Part shown: piece after piece, positions 44,500 to 56,967 of the stretch
Layout: each line of letters opens with the position of its first letter
Numbering within the stretch: the first letter of the stretch is position 1
Assembly (NCBI RefSeq): GCF_040954835.1
Contig: NC_090697.1
Location: 37,570,788-37,634,787, forward strand
DNA from: Lepisosteus oculatus
Lineage: Eukaryota > Chordata > Actinopteri > Semionotiformes > Lepisosteidae
Direction of reading: 5' to 3'
DNA: 64,000 bases
Made by a program: the position numbers and the translations under genes
The notes under the pieces: generated by a model
What the model was told of the DNA's origin: nothing
Database searches by the model: none
The model's input: the letters and a program-made list of their open reading frames with translations, nothing else

Positions 44500-45335
44500 C
44501 TCAGACATAACCACACAGGTGTTGTTACTGTTAAGTACATTCTTGAACTTGCACCAGACCCCTAGTGTGTTTAATCTAGACTCACTCCTGACAAGGAAAT
44601 GCCTTCTGAAGCAGAATCATTACATATATTTCAATAGTCATTCAAATTGCTAACCCATGTCCACTACTTAACTTTCTAGTTGAAAAATCTATTTTATTTA
44701 ATCAGCTTTTAAAGTAAACCTAAGTACATTTTACAGACTTGAGAAGTTAATAGTTCAAAATGTATTCATTTTAATGTTTCTTGACCTGTCCATAATCTAA
44801 CAATGATTTTACAATTTTATGTTGCATTTGATTCAACACAACAGAGTTTTTTCTTTCAGTATGTTCTTAAAACTTTAACCTGCATTGTCCATTAGCACAG
44901 TCACTTACAGTACTTCAAAACAAACTAGATTTCTTTTGAGGATTCAATCTTCATTCAAGCAGCAGTTTTCAAATGTAACATTTCCTGTAGAATCTTTTTT
45001 TTTTCATGACAGCTGAACACAAAAATCAAGCTGAAATTGCACACACAATAGGGGTAACCAATTTAAGCTTTTATCCAAAATCTGAACATTGCCTGTTTCT
45101 GTATATCACTTATGTTTACACAAGGTCAATACATTTCTGAGCTTCTGCAGTCTCAAAAGATTACATCAGCTGCCACCACAATTGTTAAGGAGAACATTTT
45201 TGTTCCACTAGAAAGGAGTATCATTGAATGTGCTTATGTACAGTTTATGGTAAGATGTATTGTTTTAATGCACATGAGCAAATACATGTTTTAACAATTG
45301 TTTTTAATTTACAATATTTTTCCTTTCATCTTATC
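44500..45335. other. Intergenic, no gene seen
   Basis: AT-rich; nothing identified. Confidence 0.4.
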
Positions 45336-45339
45336 TTTG

Positions 45340-45628
45340 GGTGGCATGGTGGTGCAGTGGTTGCTGTGACCTTGTGTTTAGTTTCTGGCTTTAGGGTTAA
45401 GTTAAAGTATGTGAGTGGAGTTTGTATGTTCTTTTCGTTTTGCATGGATTTTCTTTAGATGTTTCAGTTTCCTCGCACAGTCAAAAGATTGGTTGGGTAA
45501 TGAGGCCCTGTTTAATGTGCACGTGTGTACATGTTTGTATTTGTGTAGTCCCTGCGATGGACTGCTGCCCAGTGCTTCATGGGATTGACTTGGGGTCACC
45601 ATGACTCTGAATTGGATAAGTGGATATT
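45340..45628 (+). repeat. tRNA-derived SINE, diverged
   Basis: Starts GGGTGGCATGGTGGTGCAGT (A-box region), carries GAGTTTGTATGTTCTTTTCG and CAGTTTCCTCGCACAGTC, and ends CCATGACTCTGAATTGGATA. The B-box is decayed. Confidence 0.75.
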
Positions 45629-45737
45629 GAAAGAGATGTGATGACATTTAGTATTTCATTAAGAATGTTAGGATTTAACTCCTTTATTACCATTTATATA
45701 TTGTTACTGCTTAAGATGACTGAGATAAAGCTGATAA

Positions 45738-45932
45738 AGTTTGTGGCACTTGAAAAGGAAAACACTTCAAACTTCAAAGGAGAAAGGATGTTTGCTGAGG
45801 TCTAGGGGGTCCCTTGAGCAGAAACAATTGTAAAGTTTATCTTAGTTTATCTTAGTATACCTAGGTAAGGTGTGGGTTAATGATTGCAAAGGAGCAGGAT
45901 AGAAACAGACAATATAAGATGACATGAAGAGC
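45738..45932 (+). repeat. Unclassified interspersed repeat, paired with 56968-57160
   Basis: Aligns in the same orientation with 56968-57160: AAACACTTC, AAGGATGTTTGCTGAGGT, AAACAATTGTAAAGTTTA, TGGGTTAATGATTG, GAGCAGGATAGAAACA. Both are followed by purine-rich stretches. Possibly LTR. Confidence 0.55.
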
Positions 45933-45939
45933 TCAAGCA

Positions 45940-48115
45940 AAAAAAAGATGAAAGGGGAAAGGAGGAAGGGACAAGAAACAGGCAACAAGGAGAGGAGAGA
46001 GAGAAGTCCTGAGAAACTGGGACTTGCAATATAGGTGAGAAATAAAGTGTATAAGAAATAAAAGTATTAATAGGCAATGGAAAGTAATAAATATGCAGAT
46101 AATATAACCCAAGAGCATTAGTATAGCTGTAGCTTTGACCTTTCCCACAGGACACTATCAGTATAACTCACTCAGCCCTTATTAGCCTAACTATGGGTTA
46201 CAGAACATTGTAATTACTTCTTCATTCCTGTAAGTCTTTTCTCTGACCTCAGTACATTTGGATTAGTAATATTGATTGGTGTCCACTTATGGCTAATTTG
46301 AAACACATAACTTAAAGCACTCATCATTTGAACTGATCCATTACACCTGAAAGAATTTCCCTCCAAACAGCAGCATAACATGTTACATTTTCTCTTTCTA
46401 TGCACATGTACAGATGCAATACACCGGTCTATATATGTAATCATATACTGTACTTTAAAGATATATATATAAATGAAATAAAATGTTAATAACTACGGAC
46501 CAAGTTTACAGCTTGGTAATGTATCAAACCTATCAAAATAAAACAGTTTTTATTGAGCACCAATTCTTTGCCCTGCTCAGCCTCTGGAAAGACCATTGCT
46601 GGATGCTTACAAAGTCTGCCTTTGCTGCTGCAGCCAACTGATGAAGATTGGCCAGTTATAGCTTTCTTATGTTAATGAGATTGAAAAATTGGCCCCGCAG
46701 GTATTTTACTGGGCTCAGGTAAGTAATAAAATGGCCCTTGCAAGATATGAATATTTTTCCCGAATGATTTATTCTTGAAATTGTGCTATTGTAGTTCTTT
46801 AAAAGTATATTTTTTGTGGTGGAAAACTTTGTTTTTTGTTACTTTTAAGAGGTTAAATATGATTGCTCTCTATGTTCACTAAAGGCATTATTTTCTTATA
46901 TAATGTAATTCTAATAGTTCAAAATGTGCAGAGTCAGAAGATTATGGATGGTATTTTCCTTTTTCAACACAAGAGGTATTGTATATTTTGCTGTGTTAGT
47001 TAATTTAGTAAAGGGAGCCTTATCTTACTGTAAAGTATTAAGGGTATCACTGTTCAAATTTTAAGTACTCCTTTATTTAAAAGTAAAACAACAGGCAGCA
47101 TAAGGAATATACACTACCCAAAGATGTATACAGAGGTCTTTATCTGATCAAATCATTGAAACAATGGACATGCCTTGGAAAGTTTTTTTGTACTAATTTT
47201 TAACAGAGTAATCCAATACTTAGTTGCTATTTGTGGTACCAATCTCTTGTTTTGTAGGAAAAAAAGGTTCCCATTCATTTAGTACTTATTACAGAGAATG
47301 TGACAAACTGGGTGTGTCGTTAAGGAATTTTTAAAATAAGTAGGTACAGGCCAACAGCCAGACAGAACACAGAACTGTTCAAAACACCTGTGCCTTTTAT
47401 TGTACAGTGATTGGAAAACTGCTGAATGGCCTCCATAAAAATAAAGTCTCTTCCACACTCTTTAAACAAAACTTCCAAAACACTCTTTAAAACTCACAAG
47501 TTCCTTTTTCTTCATCACTGGTCAGTACTGATGAGTGGTGCAAATGTCACAGATGCTCTTGGAAGACAGCCTGGTATCTAAGTCCTTTCCTGAGTCCAGT
47601 GCTGTAACCGGTCTTGTAAACCTTCTGTTCTCTGCTGACAGGGGATTTTGAAGGCTTTTCAAGAGTGTGGTAGTGTCCCTGTAATGTTTTGGGTGTGAAC
47701 ATTACTAACTGCCCAGGGCGTGTTCAAGAAATGGCTGAACAAACGGCCAGATGTAATGCATTGTTCAACTGCACCCTGCCCTTCCTAAGGACCCCCTCCA
47801 ATAGCAGGTCAAGTCAAACCTGTTTGTAACACCACATGGTTAACTTTGAATTGTGTGGTAATTTCCCAGCATCGGTGTTAAGCCTTTGATCAGGGAAGCA
47901 AATGGTGAGGATAAGGTATGAAACTGCATCAACATTAGGGTGTCACTAGCCCATAATTGCATCTTAATATCCATACAGCCTTCGACACCTTTTTCCCCAA
48001 CATCCACTCTTTTCACTCATGACTCCACAAGTTCCTTTGTCTTCAGTCATCGGCCATGATTACCTGATTTTTATTTTGTTGCATATGATACTTATATTTC
48101 CTGACAAAAGTGGGT
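45940..48115. other. Intergenic; one unclassified repeat-like stretch near 47300-47840
   Basis: No gene. From about 47300 to 47840 the sequence is GC-richer than its surroundings and ends near CAAACCTGTTTGTAACACC, resembling an LTR, but no ends could be fixed. Confidence 0.35.
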
Positions 48116-48122
48116 TTATAAT

Positions 48123-48240
48123 TCCATCCATCCATTTTATAGCTACTTTATCCAATATACTTTAAAATCATTGGACATACCACAACCTATCCCAGCAAGC
48201 TATACGGATAACGCCCCAGGTATTGAACCCAGCATGTAAG
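48123..48240 (-). repeat. tRNA-derived SINE, short fragment
   Basis: Contains the reversed tail (CCATCCATTTTATAGC, CCTATCCCAGCAAGC) and then a reversed head piece (CGCCCCAGGTATTGAACCC), with the middle missing. Confidence 0.6.
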
Positions 48241-48640
48241 GAATCCCCAGTGAAGAGGTAAGCGGATCTTATGCAGATGCAGGAGCAGGTAGATATCGAA
48301 ACAGGCGTACAGTCCGAAACATTAGGTGAGATTGTGGTCAAAAGGCAAAAGGTAGTCCAAAATCCAGGAGATAAAAAGAGAGGCATACAATCCAAATCCG
48401 TTGGCGAGGGTCAAAGTTGACAGGCAAAAGGGTAGTTCGGAAACTGGGATAAGTATAGTAAGCGAGGTACAAACAAAGGCAAGGTAGAGCTCTCTAAGAG
48501 AAGACTCAATACCGAGCAGCAGGAAGTGGGTTTGGATGGCTTAAATAGCGCTGCCTGCCTTACGGTAAGCCGTGTGGTGATGGGTTAACACGTGCGGCAG
48601 CGCTTGTTATTATCAACCTGCTGCTGGCACTGGTAAGCTC
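48241..48640 (-). repeat. LTR-like repeat, unclassified
   Basis: On the minus strand a GCGCTATTTAAGCC box near 48545 is followed by the T/C-rich CTTGCCTTTGTTTGTACC sequence and later CTCCTGGATTTTGGACTACC. This layout is common in fish retrotransposon LTRs. Higher GC than its surroundings. No ends defined. Confidence 0.4.
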
Positions 48641-48879
48641 TTTTGTGGGATGATCTGGGCTAAACAAGATAGAATGTTACACAACACACATCAATTCAAC
48701 TCGATGTATCTCTGTCATCTACATTCTATAAATAAATGTTATATGTTCTGAGAAATAAAAGCTTTTTCTACTGAATATTTGACATCCGTGTTGTAGGATA
48801 GTAGATTTTGTCCTTGGTCATATTTTATTTCCCATTTGCATCGATATAGCACCAAACCTAGAGATAATTTTTAGCCTGA

Positions 48880-49260
48880 GGATTCCACAACAAAATAAAC
48901 AGAATTTCCTAAAATAAGTCAGACAGTATGTAACAAGGTTCGAATTACTAGCATTTGATCTCCAAGACAGATCAGCTGAAATTGCTCAACCTTAGAGGAA
49001 GAGAAGGATGATGGTATTTAATTCTTCTCTTTGTGTCTTCCTGTATCTCTATCTTCCTTCTGTTCCACTATCTCTATTTTTGTCTTTATGCTCTGTCCTG
49101 TTTGATGAAACCACTACTGATTTACTAAGAAGTTAATTAACAGCATAATTCACCATTTGAAATCCCCTTTGATTATCTGTATTTATCTGTCTATAAGCTC
49201 ACCTGTACTCTAGCTAGGAAAACACCTCAAATGAAACCCAATTGTTTTTAGGCTTTCTGG
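48880..49260. repeat. Unclassified interspersed repeat (family with 31230 and 55600)
   Basis: Shares AACAGAATTTCCTAAAAT, CAAGACAG, a TCTTCCTGTATCTC-type pyrimidine block and GATTTACTAAGAAGTTAATT with the other two copies. Confidence 0.4.
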
Positions 49261-49269
49261 GATATGAAA

Positions 49270-50570
49270 CTTTCAAAATGTGAATGGCAAATGTTAGAGA
49301 TTTTATAACCCTATAACTGTAACATTATTTTATAATTCTAGCCCCCTTCCCTCTTTTGTCACGAAGCTTTCACCTTTGCCTGCTTCTCAGACAGAGATGA
49401 ATTGTCTCTGCAGTCAATAGTATTATTATATATTCCAATTTACTCTCACACAGGTAAGTTAATTGCTGTGAATCAGCGCTATCAGCAGAAGCCTGTAAAA
49501 TATTACCAGGTGATCTCTAGGGAAAGAAGATTAGTATTAAAATTGTAATGAGCTTTGCTTTGCAAAGCCAAGAGGTAATATTTTTACCACATAATGTGAA
49601 GTCTTCTGTTCAGATTCTTGGTTGTTTAATTGCTTGCTTTTTAATATTGAAAGTGTTTTTCTTCTGAATATAGAGGTTTTCTTGCTCATAAAAGAGATGA
49701 CATGTAGAAGTCTCTTTAAAATATTAACAAGGAAAAAAGGATCACCATAAATTATCAGATTAGAGTAGATTATCAGAAACCTTCTCAATCAAATGCAGGA
49801 CATTTTGGTCCTATTTTACTTTTGACATTAAAATTTTCTTCTTTCTCATCAATCTCAGATTCACAAACATTACTCAGGGCAGTCTTGTTTTGTGTGTGTG
49901 TTTTTTGGTCTCCTTATTTCCATATAAATGTTTGCATTCATGTTTTTCTCTTTCTTGTCAAACTCATACCTCAAGTTGCTTAAGGTCAAAATAATGACAA
50001 GACTGGAAAGACCACTGCAGATGTCAAAATGCAGATGTCTTCTTTGTAATATGCTATTTTAGTTTTGTCTGTCAGTATTGTATGTTTAATATTATGTTAA
50101 AAAACAAAACCTTTGTGTCCCTGAGGGTATTGCATGACATTGAAGTGCAAGGGTACTGAAATTCTGCTATAAGGATAAAATCACAGTGGACATTTGTGTT
50201 AAAGCTGTCAGCTTTGATTTAAGTCTTATTTAAACAAGTAGGGTCAGAAACAATGGTAAATAAGAAAGAGAAAGATAAACGTGTTACAACGGTATCTCAG
50301 AAACAAAATATTTTCATATACTCATAGGGGAATAACTGGCATAATATCTTTGTATTATATTAAAAAGAATAATATTACCTAATTTGCTCAAATTGATCAA
50401 AGCTTTCATTTTGAATGGGACTTTTGCTGAAAAAGAGGTAGAACAACAATGTTTTTTGTGATTTAATGTTAAATAAATGTTGCTCTTGCTTAGATACAAA
50501 CAAACTTAAAATAAAAATAGGTTAACACCACTTGGTTGTGCCCATGAAGAAGCACATTAAACAAAAATAT
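49270..50570. other. Intergenic, no gene seen
   Basis: AT-rich; nothing identified. Confidence 0.4.
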
Positions 50571-50579
50571 ATTTTTTTA

Positions 50580-51240
50580 ATGTAATAATTCTGCAGTGGA
50601 GAGGGTCAGCAATTTTAAGTTCCTAGGTGTTAACATCACAGAGGACTTAACCTGGTCTCACCACACCAACATCGTGGTCAAAACAGCATGGCAACGCCTA
50701 TTCTTTCTCCACAGGCTAAAGAAGCTAGGCATGCTGTCACATATCCAAGACAACATCTACAGGTGCACTGTTGAGAGTATCCTGACTGGCTGCATCACTG
50801 CCTGGTATGGGAGTAGCTCTGCCCGTGATCGCAAAATACTGCAGAGGGTGGTGAAATCAGCACAGCTCATCACCAGCTGCATGCAACTGGCCATCGAGGA
50901 TATCTACTCTGTTAGATGCCTCAAGAAAGCCAGATCTATACTCAAGGACCCCAGTCACCCAAACCATAATCTGTTTTCCCTACTACCACCTTGATAACGA
51001 AACCAAAGCCTACAAAGACCAGCACATTTCAAAACAGCTTTTCCCCTGCAGCAGTAAGACTTCTGATCAGCCAGCCACAGCAGTCACCAGCAATTACCCA
51101 AATGACCACTGATAAATAGTCAGTCCACAGCTGTTTTTCTTGCCTCTGTTTTTTTTCCTCCTGCGTTTTTTTATTGTGTAATCTTGTAAATTGTTACTGT
51201 ATAATTTAATGTATTCTTCTTGTAACCTTCTATCAAATTC
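50580..51240 (+). mobile_element. Non-LTR retrotransposon 3' fragment (reverse transcriptase C-terminus)
   Basis: An open frame at 50596-50994 encodes VSNFKFLGVNITEDLTWSHH, then LFFLHRLKKLGML, YRCTVESILTGCITAWYGSS and a DPSHPNHNLFSLLPP end. This is the C-terminal region of a fish LINE polymerase. Frame is lost just after LLPP. The clade (CR1/L2 group or another) is not certain. The 3' non-coding part runs to about 51240. Confidence 0.8.
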
Positions 51241-51247
51241 TGTCCCA

Positions 51248-52608
51248 CAGATGCAGCCATTCAATGTGCGCGGTACAGACAGATACCGGAGGTAATTGGC
51301 TACGGATTCGCACATTGTGACGCACGATGACGCGCGGTACCGCGGTACGTGATTGGTTGACCGACAGGGGCACTCGTGGTCCGTTGGTCTGTCGTAAAAA
51401 GATTTACAGTAAACGTCTTTACTATGCCCGTTGTAGTTAGTATTGAATATTTATATGGAATTTTACCACTGAAGGGAAATCTTAGTAGTTGAGCATAAAA
51501 AGAATAGGAGCGTACTGCAACGCATGTGAAGGCCATAAACTATATTAATTTTGGAACATAAACATATAGTATATGGCTGGTCTCGGTACTTTAAAGAAAA
51601 CATACACACTAGTATTCCATTTCTCCCTAAACATTTTAAGCATCGAAGTCTTTAACTAACGAGATACCGGAGTCAACAAGCATACTTTTAGAATTTGATT
51701 AAAAGGGAATATAATATGGAATCGCGTATCTAAAGAAATTAATAGCGATATAATTATATTAATGTACCGCAACACAAGAATAGTACACGCTATACATTGT
51801 CTGTTGATAATGCTTCTGTAGTGCCTTTTCAGCACTCTGCATGTGACCTTGCCAGTGTCGCTGTGGGTTAGGTTCCTTACTACCATGTCACACGGTCTGT
51901 GATCGAATCCCACTGGAGCCATGACTTCTTTTTTTAACTAACATTTCTTGAATGAAATGAAACGTTTCCCTTGGTCAGAGATTAAATAGTACCTCACTCG
52001 CACCAAACAAATTTATATTTCTAAATATCACAACATGATCGAATTTAAGTCATTTTAATAACATTGAATAGTCACAGGCAAATAAGATACACTCCACAGA
52101 CATTCACAACAGCGACATATCATAAAACGTTTGCACATATAGTTAAGTTATTACTTGGTTTTCAAAGTGCAATGAAATACAATATTGTTGTTGTTGCTGT
52201 TATTGTTGTTTTTATCCTGTAAAGCGTTTTGAGAAGCCACCTTTAAAGGCGATATATAAAAGCACTTATTCTTATGGAATGTGTTCCGCTGGGGATTCAA
52301 AAACATTTTTTTTAATCGCGTATCTAAGGAAAATAGCAGTATAAGTTTGTTCATGCACAAACAGTGGCATGTTACATTATTAATTTGGGTGTCTCCTCTT
52401 GCCAGAAAGCTCTAAATTGTATTTTGAGTGCGGTTTTTGACTTTTTCTAAATTGCAAACCATACATAAGGTGATACAGTTTAGACTTATTTTAAACTGTA
52501 TTACAGCAGCACATTGGACAATGCAACGTAATTTGCAAAAATGCACTTGGAATCTGTCCAAGCCCTACTTTGTCAGGCATTTTCTTTTACTGCAACGGAC
52601 ATAAAAAC
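51248..52608 (+). repeat. Left arm of a 1.35-kb inverted-repeat pair (partial element)
   Basis: Starts CAGATGCAGCCATTCAA, the same terminal sequence as both ends of the element at 60760-62946, and matches that element in reverse orientation up to ATAAAAAC at 52608. It includes a SINE with tRNA-like head and L2-like tail (51838-52270). Relative to the right copy it lacks the far end, so it is truncated. Confidence 0.8.
51838..52270 (+). repeat. tRNA-headed SINE with L2-like tail
   Basis: The head has GTGTCGCTGTGGGTTAGG (A-box region) and TGTGATCGAATCCCAC (B-box), preceded by CCAGTG that can pair with the following CACTGG like an acceptor stem. The end is CTGTAAAGCGTTTTGAGAAG followed by CCACCTTTAAAGGCGATATA. 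A second copy lies in reverse in the right arm (about 62375-61468), there split by a 478-base insertion. Confidence 0.65.
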
Positions 52609-52609
52609 A

Positions 52610-52860
52610 ATAAGAAATGCAGTGCCAACCTCCCAACTCTGCCTCAAAATAATGACCATCATCAAAATTTGGCTCTATTCAAGTAGCACTAGCCCATTTA
52701 CTACACATTATTTCTTTCGCAGACATTTAGATTCACTTAGCACTCTATTGTCTGCCAGAAAATGAAATGACACAGGCCACTTTCCAATACATACCCTGTG
52801 AAAATAATTATTTTATCATCAGGAAGGAATTCCACTTCTATTTAAAATCAGAAAGGTTTG
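52610..52860. other. Intergenic, nothing seen
   Basis: No gene and no recognised repeat. Confidence 0.35.
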
Positions 52861-53089
52861 TTAGGTTGGTCTCATGCACCCAGTTGTGTGGTAACGTCAG
52901 ATCTGTGACTGCTTAACAGTCTGGGAAGGATTAAAAAGCCAATAAACTGTATCAAACTACTGTATATGACCCCAATTATTCCATGGTAAATAATACATTA
53001 TTTCTTCTTTCAGATAATCTTTTTGAATAAATATTTATAAGAAACAATTTACAAACGGAGAAAATTCTAGAGTGTTGCCAATCTACCAT

Positions 53090-53870
53090 CCTTTGCCATC
53101 CTGCCAAATTCTCTCTAAGATCTGATTGTAAGATGAACCTAGAAGTCTCAAAGAAACTCAAGGTTACATCTAAGGATCTACAGGGCCTTTCTCTCTATGG
53201 TAAATGTCAGAGTTTATGAGTCCACCATCAGGAAAAGATTGAATAATAAATCCAGAACAAAAGTCCTGCCCTCCCAACAAAGCACACTGCTGCATGGCTT
53301 AAGTATGAAAAACAACACTTGAATTAAAAAAAAAACAACTTCTACAACAATGTGCTTTGGACAAATGAGTCAAAAGTGGAGTTGTGTGGCCAAAACGTTT
53401 AATGCAAAATGTTACATTTAATGCAAAACATGGTGGTGGGGGATGATGGTTTGGTCCTGTTTTGCTGCCTCAGGACCTGAATAATCTATCTATCATTGAA
53501 TCTACAGTACCATGAATTTCACACTATATCAGAGTATTGTAGAGTAGAATGTGAAACTATCCATACAACAATTACAGCTGGACCGAAAGCGAATTATGGA
53601 ACAAGACAATGATCTAAAACACAAGCAAATATATGACAGAATGGCTTAAAACAAAGAAAGTCCAAGTAAAGTGGCAGGACCAAAAGAAAGTCCAAGATGC
53701 TGTGGCAGGACCTAAAGAAAACTGTGCATTAAACATGGGCCAGAATTCCTTCTAGGCAATGTGAAAGTATGATCAACTTTTACAGGAAATGTTTGACTCA
53801 AGTTAATGCTGTTAAAGGGGATTCCACAAATTACTGAATAAAGGAGTGCCCTTTCCTTTTTACATGAAGA
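53090..53870 (+). pseudogene. Degenerate Tc1-like transposase remnant
   Basis: Broken frames follow Tc1 transposase order: KVTSKDLQGLSLYGKCQS-like, TNESKVELCGQNV, NMVVGDDGLVLFCC, a decayed NDPKH block near 53610, and MLWQDLKKTVH near 53697-53730. Stops and frameshifts are many, and 53660-53710 contains a local duplication of AAAGAAAGTCCAAG. No clear terminal repeats. Confidence 0.75.
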
Positions 53871-54184
53871 TATTGCATTCTGTTTGATTTTAAAACAATA
53901 ATGACAATAATGAATTATGTCTGATTAAAAAAAATAATGAAAAAGAAGAATTTTTCTGTGTTCTTTCTCAAATGAAGTTAGTTTAATCTACTTTTACTTT
54001 TAGTAAATATGTTCAACTTTAAAGGCAGTGAAATCACATTTTTATTACAGTGTAATTGGATCACAACAAATGAGGTAGACATTAACAAATGTTCCAGTCT
54101 TAACTCTGAAATTAATGTTTATCTTTATAATCCCTGAGCAAACTTTCAACTCTTTGTTTCACAACAGAAATATTTATACAAATA

Positions 54185-54410
54185 TACCGTGCCTATAGAA
54201 AGTCTACACCCCCTTGGACTTTTTCATATTTTATTGTGTTACAGCATGGAACCATTATGTCCAGTATTTAACTGGGAATTGTTGCCACTCTTAAACAAAA
54301 GGTATTCTATAATGTCAAAGTGAAAAAAAATCCAAACACGTTACTAAATTACTTAAAAATTCTCAGTTAAATACAGTCCAAGGGGGTGTAGATTTTATTT
54401 AGGCATTGTA
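54185..54410. mobile_element. Miniature Tc1/mariner-like element (MITE)
   Basis: Ends are inverted copies: TACCGTGCCTATAGAAAGTC at the left and the complement of TACAATGCCTAAATAAAATC at the right, each followed inward by TACACCCCCTTGGACT. TA is at both ends. About 226 bases; no coding sequence. It shares CTATAATGTCAAAGTGAAAA with the remnant at 25500-25780. Confidence 0.8.
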
Positions 54411-54419
54411 ATTACTCTT

Positions 54420-55590
54420 TTTGGTGTGCTACTATACAGTATGTATGTATGTTTTTGGTCCTGTATTAATAAATAGTATATGGTATATTAAGGTATATGG
54501 TATATTTAGTGTATAAGGGTGTTTGTTAATATGTTAGATTGGTTCCTAACAGCCCTCACACCACTCCATCAATTTACTGTTCCAATTTCTAATTAGTTCA
54601 GTAAATTAAAATTCTCATATCATCACTTCAGAAAAGACTGCAGACACCTAAGAAATAAATGAAAAGTACTGTTCATCTGGCTAAGGCAGTAAAAGGTTAC
54701 AACAAGCACTGCAGTGTTAATAAAACAACACAGGTTCATAATTGGAATTATTTCATTTTAAAAGGGCTATCATTCAGGATAGAGAATAGAAACCATTTCT
54801 TACACGTGTTGTGGGTATCTTGAATGACACATAAAGTTTTGTTTGGCACAAAAACTGTTCCATTGCAATGTGACTTTAATGTGACAGAACTATTTCTTGA
54901 ACTTAAAAAAACAATTTCTAAAATATTTTCCAAAAGTATTACTAAGTGTTCTTTTTATATTTTTAATATTTGAATACATTATTGTATTTTTATCTTTCAT
55001 AGGAATCTAAATAACACTTTAAAATAAAAGTAATTTTTATTATTCATATGGAATCTAGGACTCCTGGTGAAAAATGGCACTTTCTATTAAGTTCTGAATG
55101 AAATTTGAATGAAATCAAATTTGGTCAAGACAGGCAAATAAATACCCAATAGCAATAAAGTAACACAACTAAACAAGAAAAAATGTTACACAACATAAAA
55201 CAGTTACACTCTAACATGCATCTCAGAGGTCTACATTCTATAGACCCAGAATCCTAAATACTACCCTGTGACCTGAAGCATTATGCAATGCTAAATCAAG
55301 ACTAGTTTGAAACAATTATTATGAGATAATATACAGTAGCATTATATACTTCTATAATGTTCATCACCTCTAGTTAAACACCCAATTGCTGAGCTCGCAT
55401 CAGAGAAAACTGTGATTTTTAAAAGAAAAACAATAAAATGTATGTATTTATACATTTGGACGTAGCCCAAAAAATAAACCAAATAAAGGACTACAACTTG
55501 GGTCTAAAGCTCCCATCCTTCAACACAAATGCCCAAAAGTGAATGTGATTTTTTTACCTTATTAACCTTAAAATGCATTAACAAATTAAT
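54420..55590. other. Intergenic, no gene seen
   Basis: AT-rich; a GTATGGTATATT-type low-complexity patch near 54470-54520. Confidence 0.4.
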
Positions 55591-55599
55591 TGAGGATGT

Positions 55600-55861
55600 T
55601 TTTTTCCTAAGAATTTCACAATAAAGGAAATCAGAATTTTCTTAAATTCAAGACAGCAAGCTTTCTAAAACAAAGTTGCAGTTATGAAGTCAAAATCTGG
55701 TCTCCATGATTAATTAGAACAAAGTCCCCATGCCTGGCACAAATATATAGAAAATAAGCACCATCACCCATCTCTTGCTTTGTCTCCTCCTGTATCCTTT
55801 TCTGTCTTTTCATCCTGTGATTCTGTGTGTTAATAAAGAATCTAATAATTTACCAAGAAGT
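55600..55861. repeat. Unclassified interspersed repeat (family with 31230 and 48880)
   Basis: Shares AATTCAAGACAGCAAGCTTT, the CTCCTGTATCCTTTTCTGTC pyrimidine block and AATTTACCAAGAAGTCAATT with the other copies. It runs directly into the 201-base duplication. Confidence 0.4.
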
Positions 55862-56250
55862 CAATTAATCAGAGTAAACCAGAATATTCTCCCAACATCT
55901 TTGTATATTGTTACAAATAGGGGTTATGGATATTGTGAAAATCAAGAATTGACCTGAACGATTTACTCAACAAAATAATTATTCATAACCCCCAACTGGT
56001 AATGGCTTTTTCCAGAATATACCCGAGCAGGTGGTATAATGGTATAACGACTCTGATTGAATCAATTAATCAGAGTAAACCAGATTATTCTCTTAACTCC
56101 TTTGTATTTTGCTACAAACAGGGGTTGCGGATATTGTGAAAATCATGAATTGACCGAGCGATTTAGTCAACACATAATTATTCATAACCCGCAACTTGTA
56201 AGTGCTTTTTCCAGAATATACCCGAGCAAGTGGTATAATTACAGGCATGC
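55862..56250 (+). repeat. Tandem duplication, two units of about 201 bases
   Basis: CAATTAATCAGAGTAAACCA starts at 55862 and again at 56063. Both units continue through GATATTGTGAAAATCA, ATAATTATTCATAACCC and CCAGAATATACCCGAGCA. They differ by scattered substitutions, so the duplication is not recent. Confidence 0.8.
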
Positions 56251-56301
56251 AAATTCTTTATTCTCTGGCACACCCTTGGTAAAAAGAATAATGATCTAGG
56301 C

Positions 56302-56640
56302 ACACTTTGTTAAACAAATATTTATTATTATTATTATAGATGACAAGACACAAACTAAACTACACACAACAAAACATACAACACACAAAGTTACAAAATT
56401 TACACTATGTACACTCTATAGTTTAAATCAAGAAAGCCAGAGAGCACTGGAATGTTGTGGATTAGAACTACCTCAATTTCTACTCTGGAGCTTCTCTTTT
56501 TAACACACAGAAGCAGCTGTGCCTGATTAAAATGACCAAAAGCATTATCCTTTATAATTATCCCTCTAATAAACACGTGGAATTGCTATACAATGCTTAA
56601 AGGGTTTGATTAATAGGTACTCTCCTGTTGTTTTGAACAG
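56302..56640. repeat. Unclassified repeat shared with 17463-17560
   Basis: GTTAAACAAATATTTATTAT and ACATACAACACACAAAG match the copy at 17463. This one has an added ATT run. Possibly the end of an LTR element. Confidence 0.45.
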
Positions 56641-56967
56641 AATTATATGCTGCCCTGCCACAGTAACCACTAGCAGAACTGGCAGTGTGGTGGAGCTGTT
56701 TAAATTATCTAAGCATGCCTTGTAAAAAAAAAAAACTCAGCTAGAAAACAAAGATTTATGCTTCCCTTTCAGGGAGAAAGGAAATGCTATCATGCTAACC
56801 CATAAAATAATTTGCCCTACAGGTCTTGAAAATTCAAATCTCAGAAAAGTGTTTGCAGGTCACAAAGTCTGAAGCAAAGGGTAGAAACAGGTATTGAGTT
56901 AGTTACAGGCCAGTATATTGTTACAGCTTTAAGTGACTAAGGGAAGTGTCTCTTAGAGTTTGGATAA

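Noticed and set aside
50596..50994. Intact 132-codon host gene.
   Set aside because: The peptide is the C-terminal end of a LINE reverse transcriptase and the frame breaks right after it.
51838..51915. Functional tRNA gene.
   Set aside because: The T-arm and anticodon arm pair poorly, and the sequence continues into a SINE body with L2-type tail.
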